Source: Eublepharis macularius (lineage: Eukaryota; Chordata; Lepidosauria; Squamata; Eublepharidae). From it: DNA of 64,000 nucleotides. The stretch is taken from positions 13,659,868 to 13,723,867 of the forward strand of contig NC_072791.1 of assembly GCF_028583425.1 (NCBI RefSeq), given 5' to 3'. Made by a program: the position numbers and the translations under genes. Positions 43,448-56,643 of this stretch are shown one piece after another. The notes beneath the pieces are model-generated. The model was not told the DNA's origin. It did no database searches and was given only the letters and a program-made list of their open reading frames with translations. Each line of letters begins with the position of its first letter. Position 1 is the stretch's first letter.

Positions 43448-44716
43448 AAAGACACTGCAGAACAATATTTTACAAATGAAAACACGGGACTATAACGCTT
43501 TTATTAACCCTTTCCCTGCCAAAATGCTCCAGGAACAGCATAAAACAGGCCAGAATAGGCACTAAATAAATACCAATACCACAAAAAAACAGTGCAAAGC
43601 ATTAAAGATACCAGAAAACAATATTTGGGAAATGAAAACACTGAACTGGCATGCTTTTATTAACCCTTTCCCTGCAAAATGCTCTGGGAGCAGCCCAAAA
43701 CTGGCTGGAACGAACAGTAAATAAATATCAATACCACAAAAAAAACATTGAAAGTGTTAAAGACACCAGAGAACAATATATTAGAAATTAAAATGCAGAA
43801 AGATTACTAGTTTATTAACCATTTCCCTGCCAAAAAGCTCCCGGAACACCATGGAAGATATTGGAACAGGCACTAAATAAATGCTAGTGCCATTTTAAAA
43901 AAAAAGTTGGGAAGCATTAAAGACACTGCAGAACAAGACTTTAGAAATGAAAATACTGACACATCACTAGTTTATTTACCCTTTCTCTTCCTAAAAGTTC
44001 CTGGAATACCATGTAACGGGCATTAAACAAATGCAAGTAGCGTTGCCGGGTCCCCTGGTGAGAATTGTGGGGGACACGTTCCTATAGCCCTTACCTTGAG
44101 CATGTGCTCAGAGCCTTCCCTGTAACCAGGGCTTGTTTTCAGGGAAAAGAGGTGGTCGAACTCAGTGGGTTGCCCTCGGAGAAAATGGTCACATGGCTGG
44201 TGGCCACGCCCCCTGATCTCCAGACAGAGGGGAGTTTAGATTGCCCTCCGTGCCGCACAGTGGGCAACTCCCCTCTGTCTGGAGATCAGGGGGTGGGGCC
44301 ACCAGCCATGTGACCATTTTCAAGAGGTTCCGGAACTCCGTTCCACCGCGTTCCAGGTGAGAAAAAGCTCTGCCTGTAACACTGGGAATGACATCATTCC
44401 TGGCGCAACATGGAAGGCTCCAGAGCATGTGGGAGCGCACTCCAGAGCTACTGAGTCCATTCCCTGTGTCTGTCCTGTCTGCTGGCTACATGAGTGATAG
44501 TGGTGGGTGGAGGCTACAGCGTGGGACCCTCTGTCCCCACCAGGGGACTGGCAATCTTAAATACTAGTACTGTCAAAAACAGCAGGATACATTAAAGATG
44601 CCAGAGAACAATATTTAACTAATAAGAATGATGCACTGTTTAAATTTTATTAACTTGTTCCCAAACAAAACTCATTTTCAACAACAACAACAAAATTCTA
44701 CAATATCACTTTCTAA
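43448..44716. repeat. Five-unit tandem repeat with nested MITE, copy 2
   Basis: Counterpart of 3532-4800. The MITE is at about 44036-44559 and the 56-bp-arm palindrome at 44181-44321. Confidence 0.8.
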
Positions 44717-45705
44717 GGCACACTAACCAACCTAATATAGGTAGTTTATTGGCCTAGATGGCAGCGACGTACCAAGCTACAAAAGTTCCACAGAACACAC
44801 ATTCCATTATCGATTCAGTTGCATTCACTGGTTTGTGTAAAAACAGCTTGGTAGAGGACATAGTCCAACCCCGCCACAGGTGCCGTAGGACTCTTCGCAT
44901 ACTGTTAAATTTCATCCACAGCTTCTCTGGATATTGATGGAAAGAAGAGAAAGTTGAGTGTCATCCGACATATTAGCGACCCTCATCCAAACTCCCAAAT
45001 TGATCTCTTCCACTGGTTTTTTTTTTGTAGATCTTAAAAAGCATTGGAGACAAGATGGAACCTTATAGTTTGGTGTTGCCTCACTGATTCATCCTTTTTT
45101 GGGTATTTTCTGTTTTTAATGTTTATTTTTTATGTATTTTCAAGTGTGTTTTAAAGTTTGTTTTTAATGTTTTTGACTGTTGGCTGCCTTGGGGACGCCA
45201 CATTTGGTGGAAAGACAACATTGAAACGTTTTAAATAAATAAATAATAGTACCCCATAGACCAGTGGCCCAGGAGACGTCTCCCAGCAGCATCTGTTGAA
45301 AACTCCCTTCCAGAAAGGACTCAAACCAATCTAGCATAGCACCAATCACGCCCATCTCTGCCACGCGGTTCTGAAAGATCGTTATCCAAAAGGCTACCTG
45401 TGTCTGTACTCCTTCCCTTAAGGAAAGTACTCTGAGAATGTCTAGGGTGCAGACCAGAAACCAAAGGGTTACCATAAAGTGGGGCTCTCTTCCCACATAT
45501 ATTGGGGTCCTGGGGAGGGTGCTATTCTTGCTACTGAGGGAAATGACAATGGGAAATGGGGGTGGAAGGGAGGAAGAACCCTGGTCTTGCTGCTTCCTGG
45601 TAACTCTGCTACACAGCGAGGAATTAACCAAACAAAAGCATTTATGATGGGGATTTAACCAGACACAACACTTAAGGAGCCCCTGGTGAAGCAGTAGAGT
45701 CATTG

Positions 45706-46356
45706 CTTGACAGCTGTGGTCAAATGGCTGAAAGGAAACAAATTGAAACTGAACCCAGATAAGATGGAAGCGATGCTGGTTGGGAAGGCAGAGATCTGGA
45801 AAACATTGTGCATTCCAGGTTGACCCTGACTGACTCCGTTAAGAGACAAGGGGTTAACTGCAGTTATAAAAGCAAGTTAATGCAGCTGCAAAAAAGGGCC
45901 TTCTCTCAACTCAGAGCCAAGCTACAAGTGACGCCTGACACAGGTTGGACACTTGTCAGCTTACCTCAAGTTTTGATGGGAAATATAGGCATCCTGGTAA
46001 TGGAAAGCCAAGCTGTAAAACCAGGACGCCTACATTTCCCATCAAAACTTGAGGTAAGCTGACAAGTGTCTAACCTGTGTAAGGCGTCACTTGTAGCTTG
46101 GCTCTCAGACTAACCTGAACACAGACTAGGCTACCTTGACTCAGCCGATCTGGCCACCTGGATTCATGCCATGGCAACATCACGCCTAAACTACTGTAAT
46201 GCACACTACATAAGAGACTCCAGTTGCTTCTGAACATTGTAGCTCATTTGCAAGCAGGAGCAAGGCAGAGCACGGATATCACTCCACTGGTTGCCCATCA
46301 CTTACCAGGCTCAATTCAATGTTGATTATCACACTGTCTTGGTTCCTCGTATCTGC
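45706..46356 (+). mobile_element. L2 ORF2 fragment split by fold-back MITE, copy 2
   Basis: Counterpart of 5790-6440; the MITE is at about 45910-46108. An L2-type 3' end precedes it at 45076-45251. Confidence 0.75.
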
Positions 46357-46451
46357 AAGACTGCCTCTCCCCCTATGTTCCACCACAGCAGGTTCGCTCA
46401 TCTGAACAGGGCCTTCTGCAGATACCACGGGGAAAGGGGGAGGAAGCAGCC

Positions 46452-46942
46452 ACGTCTCTACTGACTGTAAAGCCTGAAAACCTTTGTCCTTTGCCTTTGT
46501 GAGAAGCCTTTCTTTTCTGCATATGCGAGGGGGGTAAAAAAAAAACACCCCGAACTTTGCCTCTAGAGTGCTGAATTCCACCATGAATGCCTTCAGCCCA
46601 TTTTGGGGGTTCGCTGACCCCCAAACCAGTGGGTGACGTTAACACCATTTCTGCATGCTACCTCCCATCTTTGTGGCTGCGTGACAGACAGAGCTGTCTT
46701 TGGGATATAAAATTCCCCATGGCCAACTACCCGGTTTCACTTCGCAGCATTAGCAAACAGGAATGCTGTGCGGTCATAGGACGGCATTCTCGACAGTATC
46801 AAAAGGCCCTGAGAAGTACAAGAAGACAAGCAGAGAGGCAGTCTCCCAATCAGAGGACCAGTGTCGAGCAAACTGATGGTTGTCTGCCATGACACGGGCA
46901 ACGTCTCTACTGACTGTAAAGCCTGAAAACCTTTGTCCTTTG
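46452..46942. repeat. 42-bp direct repeat flanking 407 bp, copy 2
   Basis: Counterpart of 6536-7027. The two 42-bp repeats are at 46452-46493 and 46901-46942. Confidence 0.85.
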
Positions 46943-48856
46943 TCAGGAAATGCCTGGAGTCATGTGACCTCCCATTTCTCCAAGGCTATGATCGAAAAGG
47001 GCATACTGGATACTGGCCAATAGGCTACATAGGTGTTTTCCACATAGGGACAGGCTTGTGCTGTTTCTCTATTGTTGCTGCCGCTGTTGATACAGTGCTG
47101 TGGCAACAGGGATCCACATGGCAGATTTGTCTGTAAGTATCCCTGACAAGCCCCCAGCAATGGCCCACCCCCCCCACGCACACACACTCACACACTGTGC
47201 TCCCACAACTCATTGATTTTTACCACCACCACCCCAAAGCAATTGACTATATCATCATAACATTATAACCGAGTGTCTTGCAGTTTCTCCATATTCTCAG
47301 CTTTCATTTTTAAAACAGCAAATCTCTAATCCCCTTTGTTTTGGAGATATGCTTTCCCTCATATATCTCTGCAATGAAAAGGGCTTAGACACTTTCAAAA
47401 TGCAAGGTGTGACTTCAGAGAACCAGAAAGATACATTGTTATAATGTTTGAATGATTTTAAGGACATTCCATTGTTGCTTTTTAAAAAATAAAATCCCTG
47501 GGGTCAGAGGGAGGGAACTACTGCTGCTCAGGAGAGAAGGAAAAATGGCTGCTATATGGGCTGCACCAGGAAAATCTGAATTTTCCCGATAGCTCTCCAG
47601 GGTTTCCTGACATCTTTCCCAAAACTTTGCAGGGAAGCAGGTTTAGGAAAGATCAGAGACAAGCTGAGAAAAACCCTGGAGGTTCACAAACACACCACAA
47701 TGCCATGGGGAAGCGGGGAAACGACACACACAAACTTCCCAACAGCATCAAGCCTGGGCCAAATTTAAGCAGGTCTACTCAGAAGTAAGTCCCATTTTAT
47801 TCAATGGGGCTTAGTCCCAGGAATGTGTTCTCAGGCTTGCCACCTCTCGCATAATGCAAGTATTCCAACATCACTGAACCTGCTTAACTCATCAGCTTAA
47901 CAACTCTGGCGCTCCCATGCCTGAAAACCCCACTGCCAACATCCTTCATTCCTCTCTTCGCATAGACCATAGGATGCTTCTCCTCCTGAACTTGCCTCCA
48001 CGTTTGCCATCTTACTCCTATTAGAGTGTTAATTCCCACATCATAAACGCCTGGGGCCTTTAAAGCTCTCTATGACTTAGCAACAGGGTGCACAGCGTGG
48101 CCCAAATAGCCATGGAGAACAGCTCTTCACCCCCAGTGGTTCCCTTCCCTCTTCCAGCCCCACTGCCTCATCTGATGGAGGGCCACCAGCGAATAGGCTA
48201 ATGTACAAGCACGTGCCAGCAGCAGCACCACAGTGAAGCCAAGGACTGTTGCTGCCTGTCCCCCCTCGGCTCATCCTTGCCTCATCTGGGGCTGGTGCCT
48301 CTGGTCAAGGGGGATCACTGCTGGAGCCAGTGGGGCAATGAGAAGCCAAGTGAGGCAGACCGGCAGCAGCTGCCACACCAGGTTTTCCTGCACCACTGGC
48401 TGATTCTTGCCTAGCCAACCTTATTGGTCGTCCTGGCTGACTAGAGAAGGGGGGCACTCAGGAGAAGTTGTACCATAGGCTGCCAACCCATCGAGAATTT
48501 TCTCCTGGAGGCCATAACAGCAAAGCTGGTCCTGCTTAGAAGCCCCTTATCTTCCTTATCTCTTATATTTTAAGAGTAGGACATTTACTGCTCCACCATT
48601 CTCAGCCTCCCCAGTTAGAGTTGCCTACTCCTGTTTGGGTAATCCCTGGAGATTTCGGGACAGAACATGTGACAGGAATGGTTTAGGACGAGAAGGAACC
48701 TTTTTTCCAAAATATTGTACTCCAGTATCTTTGATGCTTCCGTCTGTTTTTTGTGGTAGAGCAGAGTGGTAAGCTGCACTACTGCAGCCCAAGCTCTGTT
48801 CATGACCTGAGTTCATTCCTGGCGGAAGCCGGGTTCAGATAGTGGCTCAAGGTTGA
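46943..48856. other. Spacer, nothing recognised, copy 2
   Basis: Counterpart of 7028-8937, with the same short MITE pieces and no gene. Confidence 0.4.
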
Positions 48857-49169
48857 CTCAGAGCCAAGCTACAAGTGACGCCTGACACAGGTTGGACACT
48901 TGTCAGCTTCCCTCAGGATTTGATGGGAAATGTAGGTGTCCTGGTCTTGCAGCCTGGCTCTCCATTTAATTGAAGTTTACAGAAAGCCAGCAGGAGGGGA
49001 AGGTGGGCGCCCGGCGAGAGCCCGATGCCTGCACTCCCCTCCCGACCGCATGTTCTCTCTCCCATAGTGTTGCTCTGTAAACTTCAATTAAATTGAGAGC
49101 CAAGCTGTAAGACCAGGATGCCTAGATTTCCCAACATGTGTCAGGTGTCCATTGTAGCTTGGCTCTCAG
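48857..49169. mobile_element. Nested fold-back MITE, copy 2, with a right-arm deletion
   Basis: Counterpart of 8938-9283. About 30 bp of the right arm (between GATTTCCC and AACATGTGTCAGG) is missing here. Confidence 0.7.
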
Positions 49170-49186
49170 CCTTCCATCCTTCCAAG

Positions 49187-49405
49187 TAGGGTTGCCAGGT
49201 CCAGGCTGGGAAATTCCTGGAGATTTTGGGAGGGGAGCCTGGAGAAGGCAGGCGATGGGGAGGGAAGGGATCTCAGCAAGGTATAATGCCATACAATTTA
49301 CCCTCCAAAGCAGCCATTTTCTCCACGGCAGCTGAGCTCTATGGCCTGGAGAGCAGTTATAATTCCGGGGGATCTCCAGCTACCACCTGGAGGCTGACAA
49401 CCCTA
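49187..49405. mobile_element. MITE, 'tagggttgcc' family, copy 2
   Basis: Counterpart of 9301-9519. The right end here keeps the fuller inverted terminus GACAACCCTA. A SINE tail follows at 49431-49576. Confidence 0.7.
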
Positions 49406-49576
49406 CTTCCAAAGTCGGCAAAATGAGTACCCAGTTCCCTGGGGTTAAAGTGCAGATGACTGGGGAAGGCAATGGCAAACCACCCCGTAATAAAAGTCTG
49501 CCAAGACAACGTCGTGGTGCGACGTCCCCCCGTGGGTCAGTAATGACTCGGTGCTTGCACACACTTTACCTTCACC

Positions 49577-49879
49577 TACTCTTTGTTTAATACCCGTTCC
49601 GATTTGTCCCAGCTTTTACCCTGACCTCGAAAGTTCGCGAGGTTCTAACGAGGGCCCTTCATTCTTGCTACGATGTAAAAATGCACCCTCGGGAAGGGCG
49701 GCGGCAGAAGTGGGTCCGCTCTTTTCCGCTTTCCGGAGAGTCAACCTAAGGGTTAAAAGGAAAGAGTCTGTATTCCTAGAGAGGCCTGAAGAGACATGGC
49801 CACTTGGCTTGCCGCAGACACTTCCTTTGTTGAGTCGGGGAGGGAGAGGAGGCGGCATTGGAGGACTTTTTAAATAGAG
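49577..49879 (+). promoter_or_regulatory. Candidate promoter and non-coding exon 1 of the copy-2 gene
   Basis: Counterpart of 9691-9993. The CpG-rich stretch, ETS-like cores and donor AATAGAG|GTAAGT are all kept; one visible difference is GGCGGAGGC to GGCGGCGGC. Conservation of the donor in both copies supports a spliced first exon. Confidence 0.4.
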
Positions 49880-51905
49880 GTAAGTAATGGACTAATATTT
49901 CCTTTGCAAAAGGCCTCCCTGCTTTTGGTATTAGTACATAACCAGAGGGCTCCACTCACCTCCAGGGCTTTCCTGCCTGCTCTCTGGCAGCCCCTCTTCC
50001 CTGGGGGTGGAGCTGAGTCCTTCTTGCAAGAAGGGCTGCATCCCCGGCCACCTTTTTTCTCTGCATTCTGCTGCTGTCTGCGATCTCTAGCAAAACAGCC
50101 TCTCTTTTGGCATCGCTTCATTTTATTTACTGTATGCCATTTATAGTCTCCGCGAGACTCAAAGCAAATTGAAGCGCGTAAGCCAATATGATCAAACGCT
50201 AGGAAATTTAATTTTTTAAAAAAAGCAGAAATCTGATACAGAGCTGAAACAAAGCCTAACTAAATTGACAAAGCAAGTTAGCACTGCAGGGCATCTATCC
50301 CATCGGAACATTATGGCAGCAAAATATCTCCCTTACTGCGCCGTCATCATATTCCCTGAGGAAAAAGCCCTCCTGAATAATTCAGTTCTGCATTCACGTG
50401 TTCGCCAGTTGCAGGCAACAAGAGAAGACACGCCCTGGTCGTGTAAGCGAAGATGAAGCCTTTGCCCCTCTGCTCTGCCCCCAATAAATTGTGACAGTGC
50501 AGGGATAACTGGGAACAAGACACATTCCTTTTATAAAAAGGAGGGCAGCCATGAATTGGTGCCAAAATTTGATTCAAAAACACAGATCCTCATGGATCGT
50601 AGGGATATTTTTCATGGGGTCCCCCAAACTCCTGCGGCCCTGGACTTGTGGAGTGATAAGATGATGAGTTTTGGGGAACCCCCTGTAACAATGTTACACG
50701 CAAACACGTGTCCTGAACTGCTTCTAGGCCAGACTCAGAAAAGAAGCAGAGGGCAGAGTCCAGTGACAAGGGTAAAACTTACTGGTTTATTCGAATAGAG
50801 GGAAGAGAGTGGGCAGAGAGTGTAAGGCCCCTCAGAACCCAGGTGGTCTTCGGGGTTTCAAAGCCATTACATGAACTTTTATCACGTTTGGTTCATTAGC
50901 AGAAATTATGCGTTCAATAAGTTACTGGTCAAGTTAGTTACGTGTACATATGACCTAACGTCATTCCATTGGTTTGGCATAATTAGGGGTTGTCCCCTTA
51001 CTCAATTAACACTTGCAAAAGTTGCTTCTCATTTCAAAGGACAAACAGTCCCTTTTGGGTACCTGTAATGCCAATAAAGTAACTATTTGGTAGCTGTGTG
51101 TCATCCCCAAGGCCTTCAGTTGGCCTGTTCCCATCCCTTAACGCTACAAGAATCCATTGTTAATCTTCGATCTGTTACCATCAGCATAAACAAGTACCCC
51201 AGTATGTAGCATATACTTGGCTATTCATCTTTCCCAACAAGACAATGAAGACAGTTTAGCTAGAGCGAGTACTCTGTTATCAAGGTGTGAACGTATCTCT
51301 TGTGACTTGGCAGAGACCAGGCAGGAAGGGCAAGTTGTTTTGTATCTCTAGAATGCGCTTTCGGCTTTACAGCCAACCCAGGCCGAAATGCAAGGCTAGA
51401 GAGATGAAGACAAAGCGCCTCTTCCTTGTGTCTGTTACAGAGAGTTAGGCCTATGGACAGGTATATTAAAGCTAAATTCTTCTACGGTTATGTCCCTTCT
51501 GTTCTATGGCTATGCCATATCTAGTGTTTCATATAAGTCACTCAGGTGTTCTGAGAGCTCCTGCTTACTACTACTCTTTGGGGCAGATTCGAGTGCATCC
51601 TACAACAATGCTAAGGATGCCTAAGGATCTGTGCCTTGGATTCTTATTTTTGTGTTGTGAAGTGTTTCTTCCGTGTCCGCAAGGAGGGACACCTTTTCCA
51701 AATACAGGGTCTTCACGTGGATAGCAATTTGGGCCATAGTTGGCAACTGTAGATTTTGCCCATTTTCAGGGTGGCGCCTGCAGAAGGCCCTACTCAGAGG
51801 AGTGAGGCTGCTGTGGTTGGGCTTAAATTGAGAGGCAGTCATGTAATTTTTTAAATAAGCCTATTGCTGCTGTAGTGTTCTCATGTAGTTTTGATGTTGT
51901 TAATT
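49880..51905. other. Intron 1 of the copy-2 gene, left part
   Basis: Counterpart of 9994-12015; nothing recognised beyond the same LINE-tail remnant and hairpin. Confidence 0.4.
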
Positions 51906-52148
51906 AAGAGCAGCGGGACTCTGATCTGGGGAACCGGGTTTGATTCCCCACTCCTCCGCTTGAAGCCAGCTGAGTGACCTTGGGTCAGTCACGGCTCTCT
52001 CAGAGCTCTCTCAGCCTCACCCACCTCACAGGGTGATTGTTGCGAGGATAATAATAACACACTTTGTAAACTGCTCTGAGTGGGCATTAACGTTGTCCAG
52101 AAGGGCAGTATATACATCAAATGTTATTATGTTGTTGTTGTTGTTGTT
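51906..52148 (+). mobile_element. tRNA-derived SINE, copy 2
   Basis: Counterpart of 12020-12262, with a shorter (TTG)n tail. Confidence 0.7.
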
Positions 52149-52595
52149 TTCTTGGTGTTCTGGAATATCAAACTTGAGTTTTTGGAGGGTTCCCCTCTCC
52201 ACTCCACTCTGCTGCCCACAAGAGAACTTTTCCTTGCCAGACAAAATCTGCAAGATCTCTGCCTGGCTTTGCTTTCTTGTATGAAAAAGATATTTGTTTA
52301 TGTAGAGAATTTTCATGCTACCTCTCCAGAGAGCCTGACTGAGGGGGCTTAAAAAGCACATCATAATGAAAAGATAAAAGATTAACAGTCAAAACCCAGC
52401 ATAAAAACCCATCCAGAGTATAAAAACATACATCGTTGAATGACAACAAATAGGGCTTTTTAGACTAAAAGCAACCTCTCAAGATAATATTAACATATCA
52501 ACTCCTTACTTTACTTACCCAACTCTAAAAAGTACCCTTCAAAAAACTCATTTTTACTTGGCATATAAAGCTCAGCCAACTTGTTACGATATTTA

Positions 52596-52683
52596 CAGTG
52601 GAATCCTACGTAGAGTTACTCCAGCCTAAGCCCATAGTTTTTGATGGGCTTTGGCTGGCGTAAGTCTGTTTAGGATTGCACTG
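52596..52683. mobile_element. MITE with 'cagtgcaatcctaa' termini, copy 2
   Basis: Counterpart of 12720-12807. Confidence 0.7.
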
Positions 52684-52772
52684 TTAGAGTGCTTCTCTGC
52701 ACAGTTAGTGGAAAGATATGAAACCAATTAGTGGGTTGGGGGCCTGCAAGATTCCAAGTTAGGGTCTCCTTC

Positions 52773-52789
52773 TTCACCTCTGCCTTCTC
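52773..52789. other. Empty target site of the intron-1 L1
   Basis: A single uninterrupted TTCACCTCTGCCTTCTC followed by CATGGCTCTGG. In copy 1 the same 17 bp occurs on both sides of the L1 (12888-12904 and 17476-17492). This is the pre-insertion state. Confidence 0.95.
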
Positions 52790-53322
52790 CATGGCTCTGG
52801 CAGCTTCCATGGACAAGTCAAGCCGCTGTTGAAATCTTCTCTGGTTATCTGCAGCATGATTAGACAGATGCCGCATCTCTTGGACTCTTACTTGCTCTGA
52901 TCTGCTCCTGGTTCACTCTTCCTAACTTCACAACCATTTTATCAATTCAATTCAAGTACCTTTAATGGCATACAAAGATCTAAGACAGCAAACAAGTCAC
53001 TATAAAATTACATAAAATATCAGAAGTCAATATACAACCATTTTATAAATATGCACCCTGCTCCTTGTCCCATGTAATGATCTCTGGCATGTGAATGCTG
53101 CAGGAATCTTTAGTTTATAGTTTAGGAATGCATAGGTTAAGCAGAGAGGAACCTTTCTGCTTGCTCTGTGGAAGTTCCTCCTTACTTCCTCCATCCCGCT
53201 TTTTCTTTAAGAACACTCCTCATTCCAGGGTATTCCATGGTCTTTCATGAGTCATGGGTTACCTCTTTACATTCAGGTTTCAGTGTTTGTGTGTGTGCAA
53301 CAGATGAGTCTATTCATTGCAG

Positions 53323-53834
53323 GAGGTCATTTATCCCACACTTGCCTTGAAAAAAGAATCTGGTAGAGGAGGAAGGTGGTCAACTGGTGCAGGTGAAGGC
53401 TGTTTGGAGAGGAAGGGAGGAGGATGGAACAGCTGGACTCAGTCGGTCCAGAAGAAAGAAAAGGCCCTGATACCACAGAAGATGGGAGCAGAAGGGAAGT
53501 TTGGGAAGGAACCTTGCAGAGGAGCCTGGGAGAGGATTTCCTCCCTTCAGATGTGGAGCGCCAGCAATTCCGGCACTTCTGTTACCAGGAGGCTGAAGGG
53601 CCCCGAAAGGTCTGCAGCCAACTCCACCGCCTTTGCCTCCAGTGGCTGAAGCCAGAAAGGCACAGCAAGAAGGAGATCCTGGACCTGGTGATCCTGGAGC
53701 AGTTCCTGGCCATCCTGCCCCCAGAGATGGAGAGCTGGGTCAGGGAATGTGGGCCGGAGAGCAGTTCCCAGGCGGTGGCCCTGGCAGAAGGGTTCCTCCT
53801 GAGCCACGCAGGTGACAAGAATCGAGACCAGCGG
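53323..53834 (+). CDS. SCAN-domain exon of the copy-2 gene (coding from 53424)
   Basis: Acceptor CATTGCAG|GAGG and donor CAGCGG|GTAAGA are kept. The start is ATG 53424 ([16 protein letters not shown]…), 137 residues, matching the usual ME(E/Q)-type start of reptile SCAN proteins. The SCAN domain ([18 protein letters not shown]…[20 protein letters not shown]…[11 protein letters not shown]) is intact and nearly identical to copy 1. The leader before it is not: many replacements, and copy 1 has AGG where this ATG stands and ATG one codon earlier. Confidence 0.92.
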
Positions 53835-53987
53835 GTAAGAACAAGGTAGTAGGTGGGGCACGAGATATGATCAAGGATATCCTTGGAATCCACACATCCA
53901 ACTTTTTTAGAAACCCCCTCCCCCCTCTCCACCACCACCCAGCATTTTTCCTGCTCCTTTTCTCAACTTTCCCCACTTCTGTTTCAG

Positions 53988-54030
53988 GTGCAGGAAAACA
54001 TCGAGTGTTGCCCCGGAGCAGCTTTTCTGG
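53988..54030 (+). CDS. Linker exon of the copy-2 gene
   Basis: Same 43 nt, splice sites and reading (VQENIECCPGAAFL) as 18691-18733. Confidence 0.8.
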
Positions 54031-54336
54031 GTAAGATCAAAAGGGCTGCCGTACCCATTCGTTGGCCTCTTTGAGTGTAGGAGGGGCTGCTTTTATTTTC
54101 CTGACCTCAGTCTAGTGTGAGAAAGATGGTCACTCAAGCTTCTCAGTTGAGAAATACCCATTTGGGGAATTGAAAACCTAGAATTGATTTAAAAACAGTG
54201 CCAATTAATTGGAAGAACAGTGTAGAGGAGAAAGGTACCTCAGAATGCAAAAAAATGAGGATTCATGTAAATTAATGTTAAAAATTGGGAAGATAGTGTG
54301 TGGGGCTGATCAGAAGAGGAAGAAAACTGTAAGCCT

Positions 54337-55824
54337 TGAGGAGGTCTTATGCTGTAGTTGTTCTGAGGGACTTCAACCATTCAGAGACTACCTTGTTTGG
54401 GAGCAGTTCAGGATTTCTGGCCTCCATGACAACCATGGGCCTGTCTCAGGTAACCACAGGCCCCACACCCTGCACAGGATACGCTCTTGACGTGGTGTTT
54501 TTTACTCTGGGCAGAAGGTGATGTGAAGGTGTATGTGTGTGTGTGGGGGGGGGGGGACTGAAGATAGTCACCTTGTCATGGACAGCTCACCATTTGCTAG
54601 GGTTGCCTGCTCCAAGTTGGGAAATTCCTGGAGATCTGGAGGGTGGAGAAACCTGGAGAAAGTGGGGTTTGGGGAGGGAAAGCACCTTGGCATGGCATAA
54701 TTCCATAGAGTCCACCCCCAAAAGTAGCCATTTTCTCCAGGTGAACTGATCTCTGTGGCCTGGAGACCAGTTGCAATTCCAGGAGATCTCCAGCCACTAC
54801 CTGGAGGCTGGCAACTCTACCACTTGCTGGGATTTAGCCTTACAGGACTGAATAGGGGAGGGGGATCATTTAAAGGTTTCTGATGGATCTGACTAGTTTT
54901 CAGATGGCACAGAGAATTTCCTGCTGATACGGTTGGAGCTTCTATCAATATCCTGGTTGACTCAGGAATTAGGAATTGACCTGGGGAATTGAGCTGTCTG
55001 CTCCTAGGCGCCCTCAGGTAGCCATTTGGGATTGCTGAGGGGGCTCAGGAGATGAAAGGATGAGAGAGACGGCAAAAGCTCCCTTTAAAGCCTACTCCGT
55101 GGCAGTGATGGCCGCAGAGATCCCTTCTAAGCCACCTTTGCGTCTGCACAGTGTAGGCTAGCGGAGCTGAGCTGGGTGGACAGAGGCCTTTTGGGATCTG
55201 GACTGCAGGAGGAAGTCGAGGCTTCAGTGACCTGCTGTGACCTTTTTGCTCAGCACTTTGCAGAGAAAATCACATCAAGTTTCGACTTGGACTCTGTGTT
55301 AGCAGTGACAGGGTCAGAGGGTGCCAGGTGGAGACTCATCTCATTGGTTGGGATGCTTTTTAGTGTATTTAATCGGAGGAAGGGGGCAGGATCCTTGGGG
55401 TTTGAGGCCTCTCACCTGCCTGTCTGACCTTGCCTCCCTTGCTAATGAAATCTGCCAGGGCGGGCCTGGTTGTGGGAGGGGGTGGTTGCCACAGCATCAA
55501 AACAGACTGTGTTGCGCCCACGTCTAAAGAAAGCCTACACAGGGCCCATCGACCAGTCCGTTCTTGAGTGAGATGATTCCATTCTTGTTCCATTCTTGAG
55601 TAAGGTGACTGAGCAGGTGGCAACTGGAAACATTCAAGCTTTCCTGGATGAGGCAAATAGGTCAGGTCCTTTCCAGCCTGGTTTGAGGCTTGGTTATGGG
55701 ACTGAAACAGCCTTGGTCGCTCTGGTGGATGACCTGCGGTGGGAGATGGACGGAAGAAGTGCCACTCAGCAAATTGGGCAGTGTGGTACTTCACCAACAG
55801 CCATAGCAGTACTTTACCAGTAGT
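54337..55824 (+). mobile_element. L2 fragment split by a MITE, copy 2
   Basis: Counterpart of 19040-20530; the MITE is at 54598-54819. Confidence 0.8.
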
Positions 55825-56183
55825 GCTTCACCCGAAGTCTGCCTTTTCCCATACGTACCTGTCTTATCCATACCATTCTTGGGAATGGTAGCTGCAATTC
55901 TGTCCGTGAGTACAGAGCTTCTTCTGTCCTGCATTTCTGAGTTCTTCCGTATTTGTGCAGTGAATTCTGTACCACTGGAGAAAAAGGCCTGCATTTGTCT
56001 ATGATATCTCTACCAAGACTGGATTTTGCAAATGTTTGGAATCAAAACATCATCCCAAATAAGGATGCAAAGGTAGTTGTGTGACCATGAGCCAAGAGAA
56101 TCTTTTTTCCCCATGCAAGGAGCTGAAATGCTAAATATCTAAAAAGATTTGAATGTCTTCCAATTATCTTTTCATCCTTCCAG

Positions 56184-56263
56184 AGGAGGCCTTGAAACCA
56201 ACAATAAATTCTTCGCCAATTCTTTGCAGCAGAAATAAAGCAACTTCCACGTGGCCAGAATGG
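56184..56263 (+). CDS. Linker exon 2 of the copy-2 gene
   Basis: 80 nt, reads EEALKPTINSSPILCSRNKA…WPEW; splice sites and phase as in copy 1. Confidence 0.8.
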
Positions 56264-56516
56264 GTAAGTGTGGGACTGCAAAGCGTGACCACGAGTGCCT
56301 CCTACCACCCTCCTCTCTTGAGCCCAGAGAAAACCCATCACTGTCTTTGCCTTGGTCGCTATCTGTGCCGTTCACTAGAAGGAAAATTTAAAGCTCTGAT
56401 GAAGTTTGGATGCTGTAGGAAACTCTAGTTGTAATCATTTTTGGCTTTTCCTCATAAGGGGAAGTTTTGTTCCATTCTCTGAGAGGATAGAGAGGTTTCT
56501 TTCTTTCTCTTTTCAG

Positions 56517-56643
56517 GTTCTGATGACCTTCGAGGATGTGTCTGTTCATTTCAGTGACGAGGAGTGGTCTCTACTGGATGTGGAAAAAAGAAGACTTCAC
56601 AAGGAAGTCATGGAGGACAATTTTCAGAATGTGGCCTTTCTGG
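56517..56643 (+). CDS. KRAB-A exon of the copy-2 gene
   Basis: 127 nt; encodes the same KRAB-A peptide as copy 1, with one synonymous change (TTC/TTT before the last Leu). The donor is GTAAAG instead of GTAAGG, a slightly weaker match but still plausible. Same expected role in corepressor recruitment. Confidence 0.92.

Noticed and set aside
52670-52876. Minus-strand frame MRHLSNHAADNQRRFQQR as a coding exon
   Set aside because: No family recognised and no splice sites fit. In copy 1 the same frame runs into L1 reverse transcriptase only because the L1 inserted there in a compatible frame.
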